Below, piece by piece: positions 8,399 through 16,399 of a DNA stretch of 64,000 nt. The stretch is taken from assembly GCA_016707425.1 (NCBI GenBank), contig JADJHU010000015.1, positions 372,001 to 436,000 of the forward strand, given 5' to 3'. This DNA comes from Gammaproteobacteria bacterium. Lineage in GTDB: Bacteria; Pseudomonadota; Gammaproteobacteria; Steroidobacterales; Steroidobacteraceae. Made by a program: the position numbers and the translations under genes. Below the pieces are notes generated by a model. It did not search any database. It saw only the letters and a program-made list of their open reading frames with translations, and was not told where the DNA came from. Numbering within the stretch: position 1 is the stretch's first letter; every line of letters begins with the position of its first letter.

Positions 8399-9862
8399 TC
8401 ACTCGACCACCTTCAGCAGCTGCCCGGGGTCCGGATCGCGATTCGGATAGAGCGCATTCAGGAGCTGCAGCTCCTCCTTCTGGTGCTTCTCGACCGGCAT
8501 TTCCCTGGCGTACTGGTCGAGGCGCGTACTGGCGTCAGCCTTCACGATGCGAACGCGATACGGTTCGGCCAGCGGGTACTCGGCGGGCTTCAGGCTGCGC
8601 AGCGTCTGCACGATCGACAGGATCACGCGGTCGGCCTCCGGCCGGGTATCGACCGCAGAACGGCTGGCGCCACCGAAGACATAGACCTGCTTGTCGCGAT
8701 ATAGCGCCACCCAGCGCACCGGCCCCTGGCCCCCATCGAGTGGCGAGCCCGTGCGGGTGAGCACCGCATAGCCATCCATGCCGTTCGAGGACACCGCCTC
8801 ACCCCCGCTGAGCTGCGCGCCCCGCAGCTTCTCGAGCAGGAATTCCCGGGGAGATTTGTTGTCCGGGCGCGCATCCAGCGTGATCTGCATGATGGCGTCC
8901 TTGTCGCGGGTATAGGCGAGGATGCGCTCGTGCTGATTCTCGACCGTCCAGTCCTTCGGGAAGGCGATGGTGATGCCGAGGTCGGCATGGTACATGCGGT
9001 TGTTACGCACGATGCCCTGCTTGCGGCTCGAGCCGAAGGGCATGCCGTCGATCGTATGCAGATACTCGTCGCGGTTGTCGACCCAGCCGCCCGGCGGTTC
9101 CTGGATGTTCGCCGAGCCCTTGACCGCCTGGATGACCCGCGCATCGGGGGCCGGGTGGGACGAGAAAACCCCGTGATAGATGCGGGGCTCGCGACCCTCG
9201 GCCCGCGCGCGAGCCACCTCGAAGCTCTCCTGGCTCTTGAAGACCTTGAACGTCTCGGCCATAGCCTCCGGGCGATATCCGCTCTTGGCCGCGTATTCGA
9301 GTCCGAGCCGGTCCGCCTCCATCTCGTTCTCGCGCCCGTAGCCCTGGAGCCAGGCCGTCGCTCCGATGTTGGCGAGCTGGGCAACGGCGTTCGAGCCGGT
9401 CGCAATCGCCGCTGCAGTGGCAAGGATCGAGGCGCCCATCGCACGGGTCTGGCGCCGCGCCGGATGACGGGCGGTGACGTGGCCGATCTCATGACCGAGC
9501 ACGGTTGCGAGCTCCGCCTCGGAATTCAGGTAGACGAGCAGCCCGCGGTGCACATAGATGTAGTTGCCGCCCGTCGTGAAAGCGTTGATCGACTCGTCGT
9601 CGAGCACGACGAACTTCCACTCATCGTCCGGCAGATGGCTGTGCCGGGCCACACGCTGGCCGACACGGTTGACGTAGTCCTGGACCGCCTGGTCCTCGTA
9701 CAGACCATAGGCGCGGATGATCTCCTCGTAGTAGCGCCGGGCCTGCTCGCGCTCGCTCTGCATCGAGCCCATGGCCACATTGCGGCCCCCCGTGGCGGGG
9801 TTCGACACGCAACCCGCCAGCACAAGGACCGACAGCAGGAACGCGGAAAGCAGGCGTGGCAT
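8399..9862 (-). CDS. M48-family metalloprotease lipoprotein
   Basis: A secreted zinc protease. It begins with a signal peptide and lipobox L-A-G-C, so it is probably outer-membrane anchored and facing the periplasm. The zinc site is the HEIGH motif (HExxH) in the first third, with the third ligand in N-E-M-E-A-D about 55 residues later, as in M48C / BepA-like proteins. The C-terminal ~250 residues form another domain ending in a LysM-like segment (RLDQYAREMPVEKHQKEELQLLN). The BepA/LoiP type of protein works in outer-membrane quality control; that role is inferred. I chose the ATG at 9862 because GGAG stands 8 nt upstream and it begins directly with the signal peptide; the longest frame adds 18 unsupported residues. 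Confidence 0.9.
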   Translation of the reverse strand: MPRLLSAFLLSVLVLAGCVSNPATGGRNVAMGSMQSEREQARRYYEEIIRAYGLYEDQAVQDYVNRVGQRVARHSHLPDDEWKFVVLDDESINAFTTGGNYIYVHRGLLVYLNSEAELATVLGHEIGHVTARHPARRQTRAMGASILATAAAIATGSNAVAQLANIGATAWLQGYGRENEMEADRLGLEYAAKSGYRPEAMAETFKVFKSQESFEVARARAEGREPRIYHGVFSSHPAPDARVIQAVKGSANIQEPPGGWVDNRDEYLHTIDGMPFGSSRKQGIVRNNRMYHADLGITIAFPKDWTVENQHERILAYTRDKDAIMQITLDARPDNKSPREFLLEKLRGAQLSGGEAVSSNGMDGYAVLTRTGSPLDGGQGPVRWVALYRDKQVYVFGGASRSAVDTRPEADRVILSIVQTLRSLKPAEYPLAEPYRVRIVKADASTRLDQYAREMPVEKHQKEELQLLNALYPNRDPDPGQLLKVVE

Positions 9863-10003
9863 GGTCTTGCTCCGTTGAGCGACAGTTATCATGACGCGAA
9901 CGGCCGGGATCCGCATGCTATCTCATGACCCGCTCGGGAGCTTCGAGCGCCCGCCCGTGCGTCGAGTTCCGGTACTGCCACTGCGTTCCTCGCGGGCGCC
10001 CAC

Positions 10004-10026
10004 AAAAAAGGGCGCCGTCGGCGCCC
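10004..10026 (-). terminator. Rho-independent terminator downstream of rpmE
   Basis: Read on the minus strand, a perfect 7-bp stem GGGCGCC/GGCGCCC with a 3-nt loop is followed directly by six T residues. It lies 46 nt past the rpmE stop codon. A second GC-rich hairpin (AAGGGCC/GGCCCTT, 10040-10055) precedes it without a T tract. The segment 9863-10003 contains no recognisable gene. Confidence 0.9.
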
Positions 10027-10071
10027 TCTTTCGCACAGAAAGGGCCGAGGCCCTTCCTCGAGACCCATGCC

Positions 10072-10284
10072 TCAGCGCGCAGCACCCACTGCGTACTTGC
10101 GGCGGAACTTGTCGACCCGGCCGGCGGTGTCGACGATCTTCTGCTTGCCCGTGTAGAAGGGATGGCAGCTCGAGCACACCTCGATATCCAGGTCCTCGCC
10201 AAGTGTCGAGCGTGTTTTGAAGGTGTTCCCGCAGGAGCAGGTGACCTTGATTTCAGTGTAGTCGGGATGCGTCGAGGTTTTCAT
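10072..10284 (-). CDS. rpmE: 50S ribosomal protein L31 (zinc-binding type)
   Basis: L31 bridges the ribosomal subunits. The 70-residue protein begins MKTSTHPDY, as is typical, and keeps four cysteines in C-S-C and C-S-S-C arrangements, which makes it the zinc-binding RpmE rather than the Zn-independent YkgM paralogue. The C-terminal basic motif VDKFRRKY is present. The ATG at 10284 was chosen over a start 11 codons upstream, because family members begin there. A sigma-70-like promoter lies about 45 nt upstream and a strong intrinsic terminator follows, so it is a single-gene transcript. Confidence 0.97.
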   Translation of the reverse strand: MKTSTHPDYTEIKVTCSCGNTFKTRSTLGEDLDIEVCSSCHPFYTGKQKIVDTAGRVDKFRRKYAVGAAR

Positions 10285-10329
10285 GAGCCAGCCTGACGGG
10301 CCCTCACGGGACCCCACAAAAGGGCGCGC

Positions 10330-10358
10330 AGTCTACCGGGTGCCGTGGTGCCTCTCAA
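10330..10358 (-). promoter_or_regulatory. Candidate rpmE promoter
   Basis: On the minus strand TTGAGA (10353-10358) and TAGACT (10330-10335) are separated by 17 nt. They match the sigma-70 hexamers at 5/6 and 4/6 positions and point towards rpmE, ~40 nt from its start. Confidence 0.65.
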
Positions 10359-10378
10359 GCCCACCCCACTGGTCGAGC

Positions 10379-10591
10379 TTATCCACAAAAACTGTGCATA
10401 AGTCTGTGAGCAACCCGGCTGCGCGCTCGCTTTGTTGCCCGCCGCACCGCATATCTGCGGCCTTGGTCAAGAAATGGCCAAGGTGTTTCCGCTTTTTATA
10501 TCAAGCACTTACCAATTTATCGTCGACCGCTTTGGGTGCTATTGCACGTAATCCCGCGATTTCAGGCGAAGGTAGCGGAGGGTGTGCATAA
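10379..10591. promoter_or_regulatory. Cluster of three DnaA boxes in the rpmE-hemW spacer
   Basis: The 309-nt gene-free spacer between rpmE and hemW contains three matches to the DnaA box TTWTNCACA. One is TTATCCACA at 10379-10387 (identical to the high-affinity E. coli box). The second is TGTGCATAA at 10393-10401, facing the first across 5 nt, and the third is TGTGCATAA at 10583-10591. Between them lie an AT-rich tract at about 10490-10530, a CCGCA/TGCGG hairpin near 10447-10460 and a CCTTGG/CCAAGG hairpin near 10460-10482. It could be a DnaA-titrating or regulatory site, or part of a replication origin; the sequence alone does not decide. No coding sequence was found here. Confidence 0.6.
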
Positions 10592-10593
10592 GC

Positions 10594-11754
10594 TCACCGC
10601 TCGACTGCGGCGCGTGAGGGCGGAAGAAACGCGACGAGCAGGTCGTTGAGAAAGCGCAGGCCCCGTTCACTCGCTCGCCAGCGCGTGTCGGTTACGACCG
10701 CGAGCCCCTGCGCAGCGAGCGACTGCAGACGCTCCACCACCGTAGACGCCGGCAGACCCGTACGGGCTTCGTAGAGGGACAGCTCGAAGCCGTCCAGGAG
10801 CCGCAGGGCGTTCAGCATGAACTCGAAGGGCCGGTCGCGCTCGGCAACGAGCGTGCACGACACCGGTGCCCGCGCCGCCGCAAGGTAGCGCCTGGGCTCA
10901 CGGGGCCGGGTCGTGCGGCGGATCTCGCCCGTGGCGCGTGTGAGCTTGCCGTGGGCGCCGGCGCCAAGACCGAGGTAATCGCCGAAGGTCCAGTAGTTCA
11001 GGTTGTGCCGACAACGGCGGCCCGGGTGCGCGTAGGCCGAGACTTCGTACTGTGCGAGACCCGCGGTGGCCAGCCGCTCCCGGCAATGCTCGAGCATGGC
11101 CAGGGACTGCTCATCGTCCGGCAGCGCGGGCGGCCGGGCTGCGAAGGGCGTCCCGGGTTCCATCGTCAGCTGGTAGTGCGAGACATGAGCGGGAGCGAGC
11201 GCCAGTGCCTCCTGGACATCGCGCTCGGCTCCGCTCACGGCCTGTCCCGGCAGACCGTACATCAGGTCGAGATTGAAGTTCCCGAGCCCGGCCGCGTGCA
11301 GCTCTTCCGCAGCGAGGCGCGTCTCTTGAGGCGAGTGTATGCGCCCGAGAACGGCGAGCTGCCCGGCATCGAAGCTCTGGGCGCCGAGCGAGACGCGATT
11401 GACACCCACCGCCGCGTACTCGGCAAAGCGGCCACGCTCGACCGTGCCCGGATTGGCCTCCAACGTGATTTCCGCATCCGGCTCGATGCGCAGGGCCGCC
11501 CGCGCGCGCTCGAGGAGCCGCCCGATCGTCGCAGGCGCAAAGAGACTCGGTGTGCCGCCGCCGAAGAAGATGCTGCCGATCTGCCGCCCGGCGACCTCGG
11601 GTGCCTGTGCCGCGAGATCCTGCTCCAGCGCGTCCAGGTAGCGACTCTCCGGCAGCGGCTCGCGCAGCGCATAGGAACTGAAGTCGCAATACGGGCACTT
11701 GCGCACACACCACGGAAAGTGCACGTAGAGCGACAGGGGCGGCAGCGGATTCAA
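10594..11754 (-). CDS. hemW: Radical-SAM heme chaperone HemW (coproporphyrinogen oxidase-like)
   Basis: HemW binds heme and a 4Fe-4S cluster and is thought to deliver heme to target enzymes. The radical-SAM cluster motif CxxxCxxC is at residues 16-23 (CVRKCPYC), followed by F, as in HemW. The SAM-binding GGGTPS is near residue 65, and the HemN C-terminal domain lies in the last ~100 residues. The start is TTG at 11752-11754, overlapping the rdgB stop in a TTGA arrangement. It is the last gene of the operon PP2C-rph-rdgB-hemW, a common order in gammaproteobacteria. Length (386 aa) matches HemW, which lacks the N-terminal extension of true HemN. Confidence 0.93.
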   Translation of the reverse strand: MNPLPPLSLYVHFPWCVRKCPYCDFSSYALREPLPESRYLDALEQDLAAQAPEVAGRQIGSIFFGGGTPSLFAPATIGRLLERARAALRIEPDAEITLEANPGTVERGRFAEYAAVGVNRVSLGAQSFDAGQLAVLGRIHSPQETRLAAEELHAAGLGNFNLDLMYGLPGQAVSGAERDVQEALALAPAHVSHYQLTMEPGTPFAARPPALPDDEQSLAMLEHCRERLATAGLAQYEVSAYAHPGRRCRHNLNYWTFGDYLGLGAGAHGKLTRATGEIRRTTRPREPRRYLAAARAPVSCTLVAERDRPFEFMLNALRLLDGFELSLYEARTGLPASTVVERLQSLAAQGLAVVTDTRWRASERGLRFLNDLLVAFLPPSRAAVER

Positions 11755-12359
11755 GGTCGGTACAGGATGCCTTTCGCATCGAGCTCGGTCAGCAGGGCCC
11801 GCAGTGCCTGGCCTCGATGGCCGAGAGCGTTCTTCTCCGCCGGCTCGAGCTCGGCGGCCGTACGACCCGTACCCGGCACTTCGAAGACCGGATCGTAGCC
11901 AAAGCCGCCCGTGCCACGTGGCGCGCGCGCGATGCGCCCCTCCCAGGTGCCGTCCGCGATGACCGGTCGCGAGTCCTCGTGGCTGCGGACGAAGACGATG
12001 ACACAGCGATAGCGCGCGCTGCGCCGGGCGTCGGGGACGGCACTCAGCTCCCCGAGCAGCCGGCGCAGATTCGCCTCGTCGCCCGCGCCCTCGCCGGCGA
12101 AGCGGGCCGAGTGCACCCCGGGCCGGCCGCCCAGCGCGTCGACCTCGATCCCCGAATCATCCGCAATGGCCGGCAAGCCGGTCAGGTGCGCCGCATGGCG
12201 CGCCTTGAGGAGCGCGTTCGCGACAAAGCTCGTACCGGTCTCCGGGGGGGGGTCGATACCGAAGGCTGACTGCGGTTCGAGGTCGACTCCACGCCCGGCG
12301 AGCAGCGCGCGCAGCTCGCGCAGCTTCCCCGCATTGCCCGTGGCGAGCACCGCGCGCAC
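11751..12359 (-). CDS. rdgB: XTP/dITP pyrophosphatase RdgB
   Basis: This enzyme hydrolyses non-canonical purine triphosphates (dITP, XTP) to prevent their incorporation into DNA. The family signatures are all present: N-terminal ATGNAGKLRE, SFVANALLKAR, catalytic ADDSGIEVDAL, and G-T-G-G-F-G-Y-D-P-V-F near residue 155. The C-terminal segment N-A-L-G-H-R-G-Q-A-L matches the conserved SHR region, with G replacing S. The start is GTG at 12359. It follows rph by 2 nt and overlaps hemW, within a four-gene operon. Confidence 0.96.
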   Translation of the reverse strand: MRAVLATGNAGKLRELRALLAGRGVDLEPQSAFGIDPPPETGTSFVANALLKARHAAHLTGLPAIADDSGIEVDALGGRPGVHSARFAGEGAGDEANLRRLLGELSAVPDARRSARYRCVIVFVRSHEDSRPVIADGTWEGRIARAPRGTGGFGYDPVFEVPGTGRTAAELEPAEKNALGHRGQALRALLTELDAKGILYRP

Positions 12360-12361
12360 GT

Positions 12362-13093
12362 TCAGCTCGCCCGTGTGAGTGCCTCGGCCTGCAGCGCGAA
12401 CAGCCGGTTTGCGCCGGCGGCGGCGAGATCGAGCAGGGCATCGAGCTCGTGGCGGCGGAAGGCATGGCCCTCGGCCGTGCCCTGCACCTCGACGAAGGCG
12501 CCGCCGTTGTTCATCACCACGTTCATGTCCGTCTCCGCCTGGGAATCCTCGGCGTAGTCGAGATCGAGCACGGCAGTACCGCCGACGATGCCGACCGAGA
12601 CGGCCGCCACCTGGCCGTGGAGGGGAGTCACCGCGATCGCGCGGCGGCGCTGGAGTGACTCACAGGCATCGACCAGGGCAAGGTAGCCGCCCGTGATCGC
12701 CGCAGTGCGCGTGCCACCATCGGCCTGCAGCACATCGCAGTCGACGGTCACCGTGCGCTCACCGAGGGCCCGCAGGTCGATCACGGCACGGAGGCTGCGG
12801 CCGATGAGCCGCTGGATCTCCTGCGTGCGTCCGCTCTGGCGGCCGCGCGCCGCCTCACGGGCGCTGCGCGTGTGTGTCGCGCGCGGCAGCATGCCGTACT
12901 CCGCGGTCACCCACCCCTGTCCCTTGCCGCGCAGGAAGGAGGGCACGCCCTCCTCGACCGACGCCGTACACAGCACCCGCGTGCCACCGAACTCCACGAG
13001 CACCGACCCCTCGGCATGCACGGTGTAGCCGCGGGTGAAACGCACCGGGCGCAGCTCTCCCGGGGCACGCCCGCCAGACCTCGTGGCGCTCAT
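12362..13093 (-). CDS. rph: Ribonuclease PH
   Basis: RNase PH is a phosphorolytic 3'-5' exoribonuclease that trims tRNA precursors. The 243-residue protein shows the N-terminal [10 protein letters not shown] block, the phosphate-binding [18 protein letters not shown] segment, and the [18 protein letters not shown] core. Length is standard and no frame damage is seen (unlike the well-known K-12 rph frameshift). Its ATG overlaps the PP2C stop (ATGA), implying translational coupling. Confidence 0.97.
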   Translation of the reverse strand: MSATRSGGRAPGELRPVRFTRGYTVHAEGSVLVEFGGTRVLCTASVEEGVPSFLRGKGQGWVTAEYGMLPRATHTRSAREAARGRQSGRTQEIQRLIGRSLRAVIDLRALGERTVTVDCDVLQADGGTRTAAITGGYLALVDACESLQRRRAIAVTPLHGQVAAVSVGIVGGTAVLDLDYAEDSQAETDMNVVMNNGGAFVEVQGTAEGHAFRRHELDALLDLAAAGANRLFALQAEALTRAS

Positions 13094-13833
13094 GAGCCGA
13101 GCCAGCGGAGGGCCGCCGCCGTGGTGTTGTCGCTGAGAGCGCCCGAGGCCGAGACGGCCCGATCAGCGAGCGCCTGCAGCTGCGCGTTCAGCGGCGCATC
13201 GGCCGGGAACGCGCCGGCGAGCTCGGCATCCTGGAGCCCGCTCCAGAGTCCATCCGTGCAGGCGAACAGCACGTCGCCGCGTTCCAGTGCGAGGCGGGGA
13301 CCGATGGTCATCTCAGGGAGCATCGCGTCGCCGCCGACACAGGATTCCACGAAGTTGCGCATGGGATGCCCGTGCAGCTGTTCCTCGCTGATCACGCCCT
13401 CGCGCAGCAGGAACTCCACGTGGCTGTGATCGCGCGTCCGTGCACCGATGCGCCCGCCGCGCAGCAGATAGATGCGGCTGTCACCGATGTGGCCCCAGTA
13501 GGCCGAAGCACCCTGGACCAGGCACACCGCACAGGTAGCGCGCGGCCGCTGTTCGAGCGGCAGCTTCGTGCCGAGCCGCACGACCGCGTCGTGCGCCCGC
13601 CCGAGCGTCAGGTGCAGGAAGCCGAGTGGATCGAAGAGCGGCTGCGGCGCGTGCCGGAACGCCTCGACCAGCACGCCCTGGGCCGCTTCCGCGGCGAGCG
13701 CGCCATCGGCGTGCCCCCCCATGCCATCGAGGACGACGAGCAGCGCCGCGTGCTCAGTGACGACGGTGGCGACTCGATCCTGGTTGTCGTCGCGGGCTCC
13801 GAGGAGACTGACGTCGGCGTATTCGATCCGCAA
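13090..13833 (-). CDS. PP2C-family serine/threonine protein phosphatase
   Basis: A Mg/Mn-dependent phosphatase of the PP2C (Stp1-like) family. Metal- and phosphate-binding motifs are visible: D-N-Q-D at residues 16-19, [11 protein letters not shown] at 34-44, W-G-H-I-G-D-S-R near 113-120, FACTDGL near 190, and S-D-N-T-T near the end. There are no membrane segments, so it is cytosolic. The start appears to be TTG at 13831-13833. It heads the operon with rph, rdgB and hemW and is divergent from yicC. Its protein substrates cannot be inferred from the sequence. Confidence 0.92.
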   Translation of the reverse strand: MRIEYADVSLLGARDDNQDRVATVVTEHAALLVVLDGMGGHADGALAAEAAQGVLVEAFRHAPQPLFDPLGFLHLTLGRAHDAVVRLGTKLPLEQRPRATCAVCLVQGASAYWGHIGDSRIYLLRGGRIGARTRDHSHVEFLLREGVISEEQLHGHPMRNFVESCVGGDAMLPEMTIGPRLALERGDVLFACTDGLWSGLQDAELAGAFPADAPLNAQLQALADRAVSASGALSDNTTAAALRWLGS

Positions 13834-13937
13834 GCCGTGACCCGCTGGACTGGGCTAGAATTTGCGCGCTTTATAACACACCGTTGTCCGGTCGTTGGCT
13901 GCATCCTGCACCGCGCCCGCTCCGGGAGTCGGAGCTC

Positions 13938-14804
13938 ATGATTGCCAGCATGACGGGATTCGCACGCCGGGAAGCGACCGGGCCCTGGGGCTCGCTCACC
14001 TGCGAGCTGCGCAGCGTCAACCATCGTTTCCTCGAGCCGGGGTTCCGGCTGCCCGAAGACCTGCGAGCCGCGGAATCCGGGTTGCGCCAGGCGCTCGGGC
14101 GTGAGCTGAAACGGGGCAAGATCGACTGCACCGTCCACCTGCGCCCCGCGCAGGGCGCCGAGCGATCTCTCGACATCGACCGCGAAGCCCTCGACCGCCT
14201 GCTCGCACGCGTGCGCGAGGTGGCCGCCGCACTTCCGGAGGGCCGGAGCATCGATGCCGTCGAGCTGCTGCGCTGGCCGGGCGTCATCCGCGAGGAGCGC
14301 ACCGACATCGAGAGCCTCACGGCTACCCTGCACACGCTGTTCGCCGAGACGCTGCGCGAGCTCGCCGCCGCCCGCGCCCGCGAGGGCGAGCGGCTGAAGG
14401 CGCTCATCGAGGAACGCTGCAGTCAGCTCGAGACGCTCGTGGCGCAGGTGCGCACGCGCCTGCCCGAGGTGCAGGCGCGGCTGCGCGCGCGGCTCGAAGA
14501 ACGCCTCGCCGAGATCACCCTCGACTTCAACCGCGACCGCCTCGAGCAGGAGCTCGCGCTGGTGCTGCAGCGCATCGACGTGGCCGAGGAGCTCGACCGG
14601 CTGACCGGACACATCGAGGAGACGCGCCGCGTGATCAGCGGGAAGGAGCCGGCGGGCAGACGGCTGGATTTCCTGATGCAGGAGCTCAACCGCGAGGCCA
14701 ACACGCTGTCCTCGAAATCGCAGGACCTCGAGAGCACCCGCATCGCGCTCGACATGAAGGTCGTTGTCGAGCAGATGAGGGAGCAGGTGCAGAACATCGA
14801 GTGA
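13938..14804 (+). CDS. yicC: YicC-family endoribonuclease
   Basis: YicC proteins are endoribonucleases involved in RNA turnover. The protein begins MIASMTGFARR, the invariant family N-terminus, followed by LRSVNHRFLE and a long coiled-coil middle. The C-terminal DUF1732 part carries R-L-D-F-L-x-Q-E-x-N-R-E-x-N-T-x-x-S-K. The ATG at 13938 has GGAG 3-4 nt upstream and removes an 18-residue spurious extension. A TAGAAT (13856-13861) upstream may be its -10. In many gammaproteobacteria the next gene is gmk; here ~17.6 kb of accessory DNA intervenes. Confidence 0.95.
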   Translation: MIASMTGFARREATGPWGSLTCELRSVNHRFLEPGFRLPEDLRAAESGLRQALGRELKRGKIDCTVHLRPAQGAERSLDIDREALDRLLARVREVAAALPEGRSIDAVELLRWPGVIREERTDIESLTATLHTLFAETLRELAAARAREGERLKALIEERCSQLETLVAQVRTRLPEVQARLRARLEERLAEITLDFNRDRLEQELALVLQRIDVAEELDRLTGHIEETRRVISGKEPAGRRLDFLMQELNREANTLSSKSQDLESTRIALDMKVVVEQMREQVQNIE

Positions 14805-15139
14805 GCCAGTAACTCACTGATTCGCAAGGTCAACAGCTAACTGACCAGTCCCTCAGCTACGCCGCTGGCTACACTTCGCGCGTACCTGGCGCAGAAATCC
14901 GCATCGCCCCGGCGATGTCGTCATCAACCGAGCCTCGTATTTATTCCACGGACCATCCTGCCGTCGCTTCGGGCGTTGATAGCCGTAGACAGAATTTTCT
15001 GGGCAGCGGTTTGCGGCGGGTACTTCCTCATCGATTTCGCCGCGCAAAAGCCGCAAGGCTACGTTGTCGGAATCGAGTGGGAATGAAGCCGGTCCGAGCG
15101 GGCAGATAGCTGCCAGCATGACACGGGCGGGTCGCGGGG
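14805..15139. other. Gene-free stretch at the left end of the island
   Basis: No coding sequence with recognisable similarity was found between the yicC stop and the first remnant at 15140. The only open frame (minus, 14853-15119, 88 codons) has no convincing ribosome-binding site, and I do not recognise its product. Directly after the yicC stop GAGCCAGTAACTC forms a small inverted repeat. No tRNA gene, integrase or obvious attachment site is visible, so how the island entered is unknown. Confidence 0.5.
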
Positions 15140-15330
15140 CTATTCATCCCTGCCGGTAACGATGGCGGTGTCCATCCTGGCGCCATCGCCCGATCCCCCT
15201 CGCCATCTGCGCTTCTCGACGGCTGTGAGCAGCCACGTCTTCTGCCGGCCGTCCCAATCCAGCCTCACCACGACCACTTCGGCAGGGTCGCTGTCGCTGA
15301 TGAGGAATGCTCGCGGCAACGTCGGTCAGT
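15140..15330 (-). pseudogene. Remnant of a phage/ICE-type protein C-terminus
   Basis: On the minus strand an uninterrupted stretch of ~60 codons, ending at the TAG at 15140-15142, reads ...AFLISDSDPAEVVVVRLDW... then K-T-W-L-L-T-A-V-E-K and M-D-T-A near the end. This resembles the C-terminal tails of phage MuF-like or nuclease-fused proteins of mobile elements, where an R-x-D/E-W-x(5-7)-W-L-L-T-A-x-E-K pattern is followed by M-D-T. It lacks a start and is closed upstream by TGA, so it is a fragment. The family assignment is from pattern memory and is tentative. Confidence 0.45.
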
Positions 15331-15366
15331 TCGCACGCATCCGGCGGCAGCGGCTCGCGTGCCTCG

Positions 15367-15603
15367 TCAGTCCCAGCGTTGGAGCAGCAGTCGCTCGAGC
15401 CACGAGTCAGGTGTCCAGTGCCGGCAGTTCGCACACTGGACGATCCGCACCGCCACGACGTCCGCGTCAGTGCGATCCAGTCCGCTGTCGTGTTCGAGAA
15501 TCGCTGCGCGTTCGGTCAGGTGTTCGACCAGGTCGGTCCACGCTCCAGATGACCCAACGCCTCCGATACGGTAAATTACCGCACCCTCCGGAGATGCCGC
15601 CAT
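15367..15603 (-). CDS. Small hypothetical ORF, probably a mobile-element remnant
   Basis: A 78-codon minus-strand frame beginning at ATG 15601-15603 with GAGGAGGTC just upstream. The middle (L-T-E-R-A-A-I-L-E-H-D-S-G-L) resembles a short conserved phrase found in replication- or plasmid-associated proteins of mobile elements. It is followed by a C-A-N-C-R-H-W pair of cysteines that could form half of a zinc knuckle. It is head-to-head with tacA: the two ATG codons overlap on opposite strands. It may be intact or decayed; no function is assigned. Confidence 0.35.
   Translation of the reverse strand: MAASPEGAVIYRIGGVGSSGAWTDLVEHLTERAAILEHDSGLDRTDADVVAVRIVQCANCRHWTPDSWLERLLLQRWD
15569..15581. 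promoter_or_regulatory. Palindromic operator candidate upstream of tacAT
   Basis: CGGTAA and TTACCG form a perfect 6-bp inverted repeat around a single A, 21 nt before the tacA start. Ribbon-helix-helix antitoxins of the DUF1778/TacA type repress their own operons through such short palindromes, so this is the natural candidate operator. Binding itself is inferred. Confidence 0.5.
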
Positions 15604-15877
15604 GACCTCCTCAACCGCCCGTTTCGATCTCAAGCTGGATCCCAGCGAAAAGAAAATCGTTGCGCGAGCCGCTGCGCTCATGGGAACGACCATGGCCGGC
15701 TTCGTGCGCGCAGCCGCCAAGGAGAAGGCGCAGGCTCTGCTCGAACGCGAAACCCGCATCGTACTCGGCGAACGCGACTTCGCGCGTTTCGCAGCAGCGG
15801 TCAGCGGGCCTTTCGAGCCGAACGCGCGCCTGTCGCGAGCACTGAAGGAGACGCGACGGAAAGTCCGTCGTGCTTGA
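15602..15877 (+). CDS. tacA: DUF1778 (TacA-like) antitoxin
   Basis: TacA antitoxins combine a ribbon-helix-helix DNA-binding N-terminus with a C-terminal tail that wraps the GNAT toxin. The 91-residue protein starts with the beta-strand ARFDLKLDPSEKKIVARAA and continues G-T-T-M-A-G-F-V-R-A-A-A, typical of DUF1778. The segment E-R-D-F-A-R-F-A-A-A-V is the conserved toxin-binding part. A GGAG ribosome-binding site lies 8-11 nt upstream. It overlaps the next gene by 8 nt, as expected for a toxin-antitoxin pair, and a palindrome upstream suggests autoregulation. Confidence 0.9.
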   Translation: MTSSTARFDLKLDPSEKKIVARAAALMGTTMAGFVRAAAKEKAQALLERETRIVLGERDFARFAAAVSGPFEPNARLSRALKETRRKVRRA

Positions 15878-16355
15878 GGAGCGCGCACTCGATGTCGCCG
15901 TGCACGACCGCAACGGCTTCGATTGCGGGGTTCCCGAACTCAACGATTACCTGAAACGCATGGCCGAGCAGCACCGGCACAAGGGCGTAAGCACGCCGTT
16001 CGTGCTGGTAGACACTGACGCGCCGACCGAGATTCTTGGCTACTACTGCCTGAGTGCGGCCCAGGTGGATGCCGCGGAGCTGCGGGAAAGTGACCGCAAG
16101 AAACTACCTCGCTACCCAGTGCCATGTTTTCGTCTGGGCCGATTGGCTAGCCGCAAAGACCGACACGGACAGGGCATCGGAAAATTGTTGCTCGCCTGTG
16201 CCGTCGATCGCTGCCTGAAAGCACGGAAGGATGTGGCAGCCTATGCGCTGATCGTGGACGCGAAGGACGAAAACGCCAGGCAGTTCTATGAGCACTACGG
16301 GTTCGTCGCATTTGCCGACGAACCCATGACACTCTACCTCGGGCTTGGCCGCTGA
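15870..16355 (+). CDS. tacT: GNAT acetyltransferase toxin (TacT-like)
   Basis: TacT-type toxins acetylate aminoacyl-tRNA and stop translation; the partner antitoxin is directly upstream. The 161-residue protein has the typical opening F-D-C-G-V-P-E-L-N-D-Y-L, then F-V-L-V-D, a second strand Y-Y-C-L-S, the acetyl-CoA pyrophosphate loop R-H-G-Q-G-I-G-K-L-L-L near residues 98-108, and the C-terminal FYEHYGF with the conserved tyrosine. All parts look intact. The start overlaps tacA, implying coupled translation. Substrate tRNA cannot be predicted from the sequence. Confidence 0.9.
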   Translation: MLEERALDVAVHDRNGFDCGVPELNDYLKRMAEQHRHKGVSTPFVLVDTDAPTEILGYYCLSAAQVDAAELRESDRKKLPRYPVPCFRLGRLASRKDRHGQGIGKLLLACAVDRCLKARKDVAAYALIVDAKDENARQFYEHYGFVAFADEPMTLYLGLGR

Positions 16356-16399
16356 TGCTCGATCATCGAGCAGCCGATGGGGTACATCCACAACGGAAA

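Noticed and set aside
10004..10055. Riboswitch or T-box near rpmE
   Set aside because: The hairpins lie downstream of rpmE and end in a T tract; a plain terminator explains them.
14853..15119. 88-codon minus-strand ORF after yicC
   Set aside because: No ribosome-binding site, no recognisable motif, and it sits amid decayed sequence; kept only as part of the gene-free stretch.
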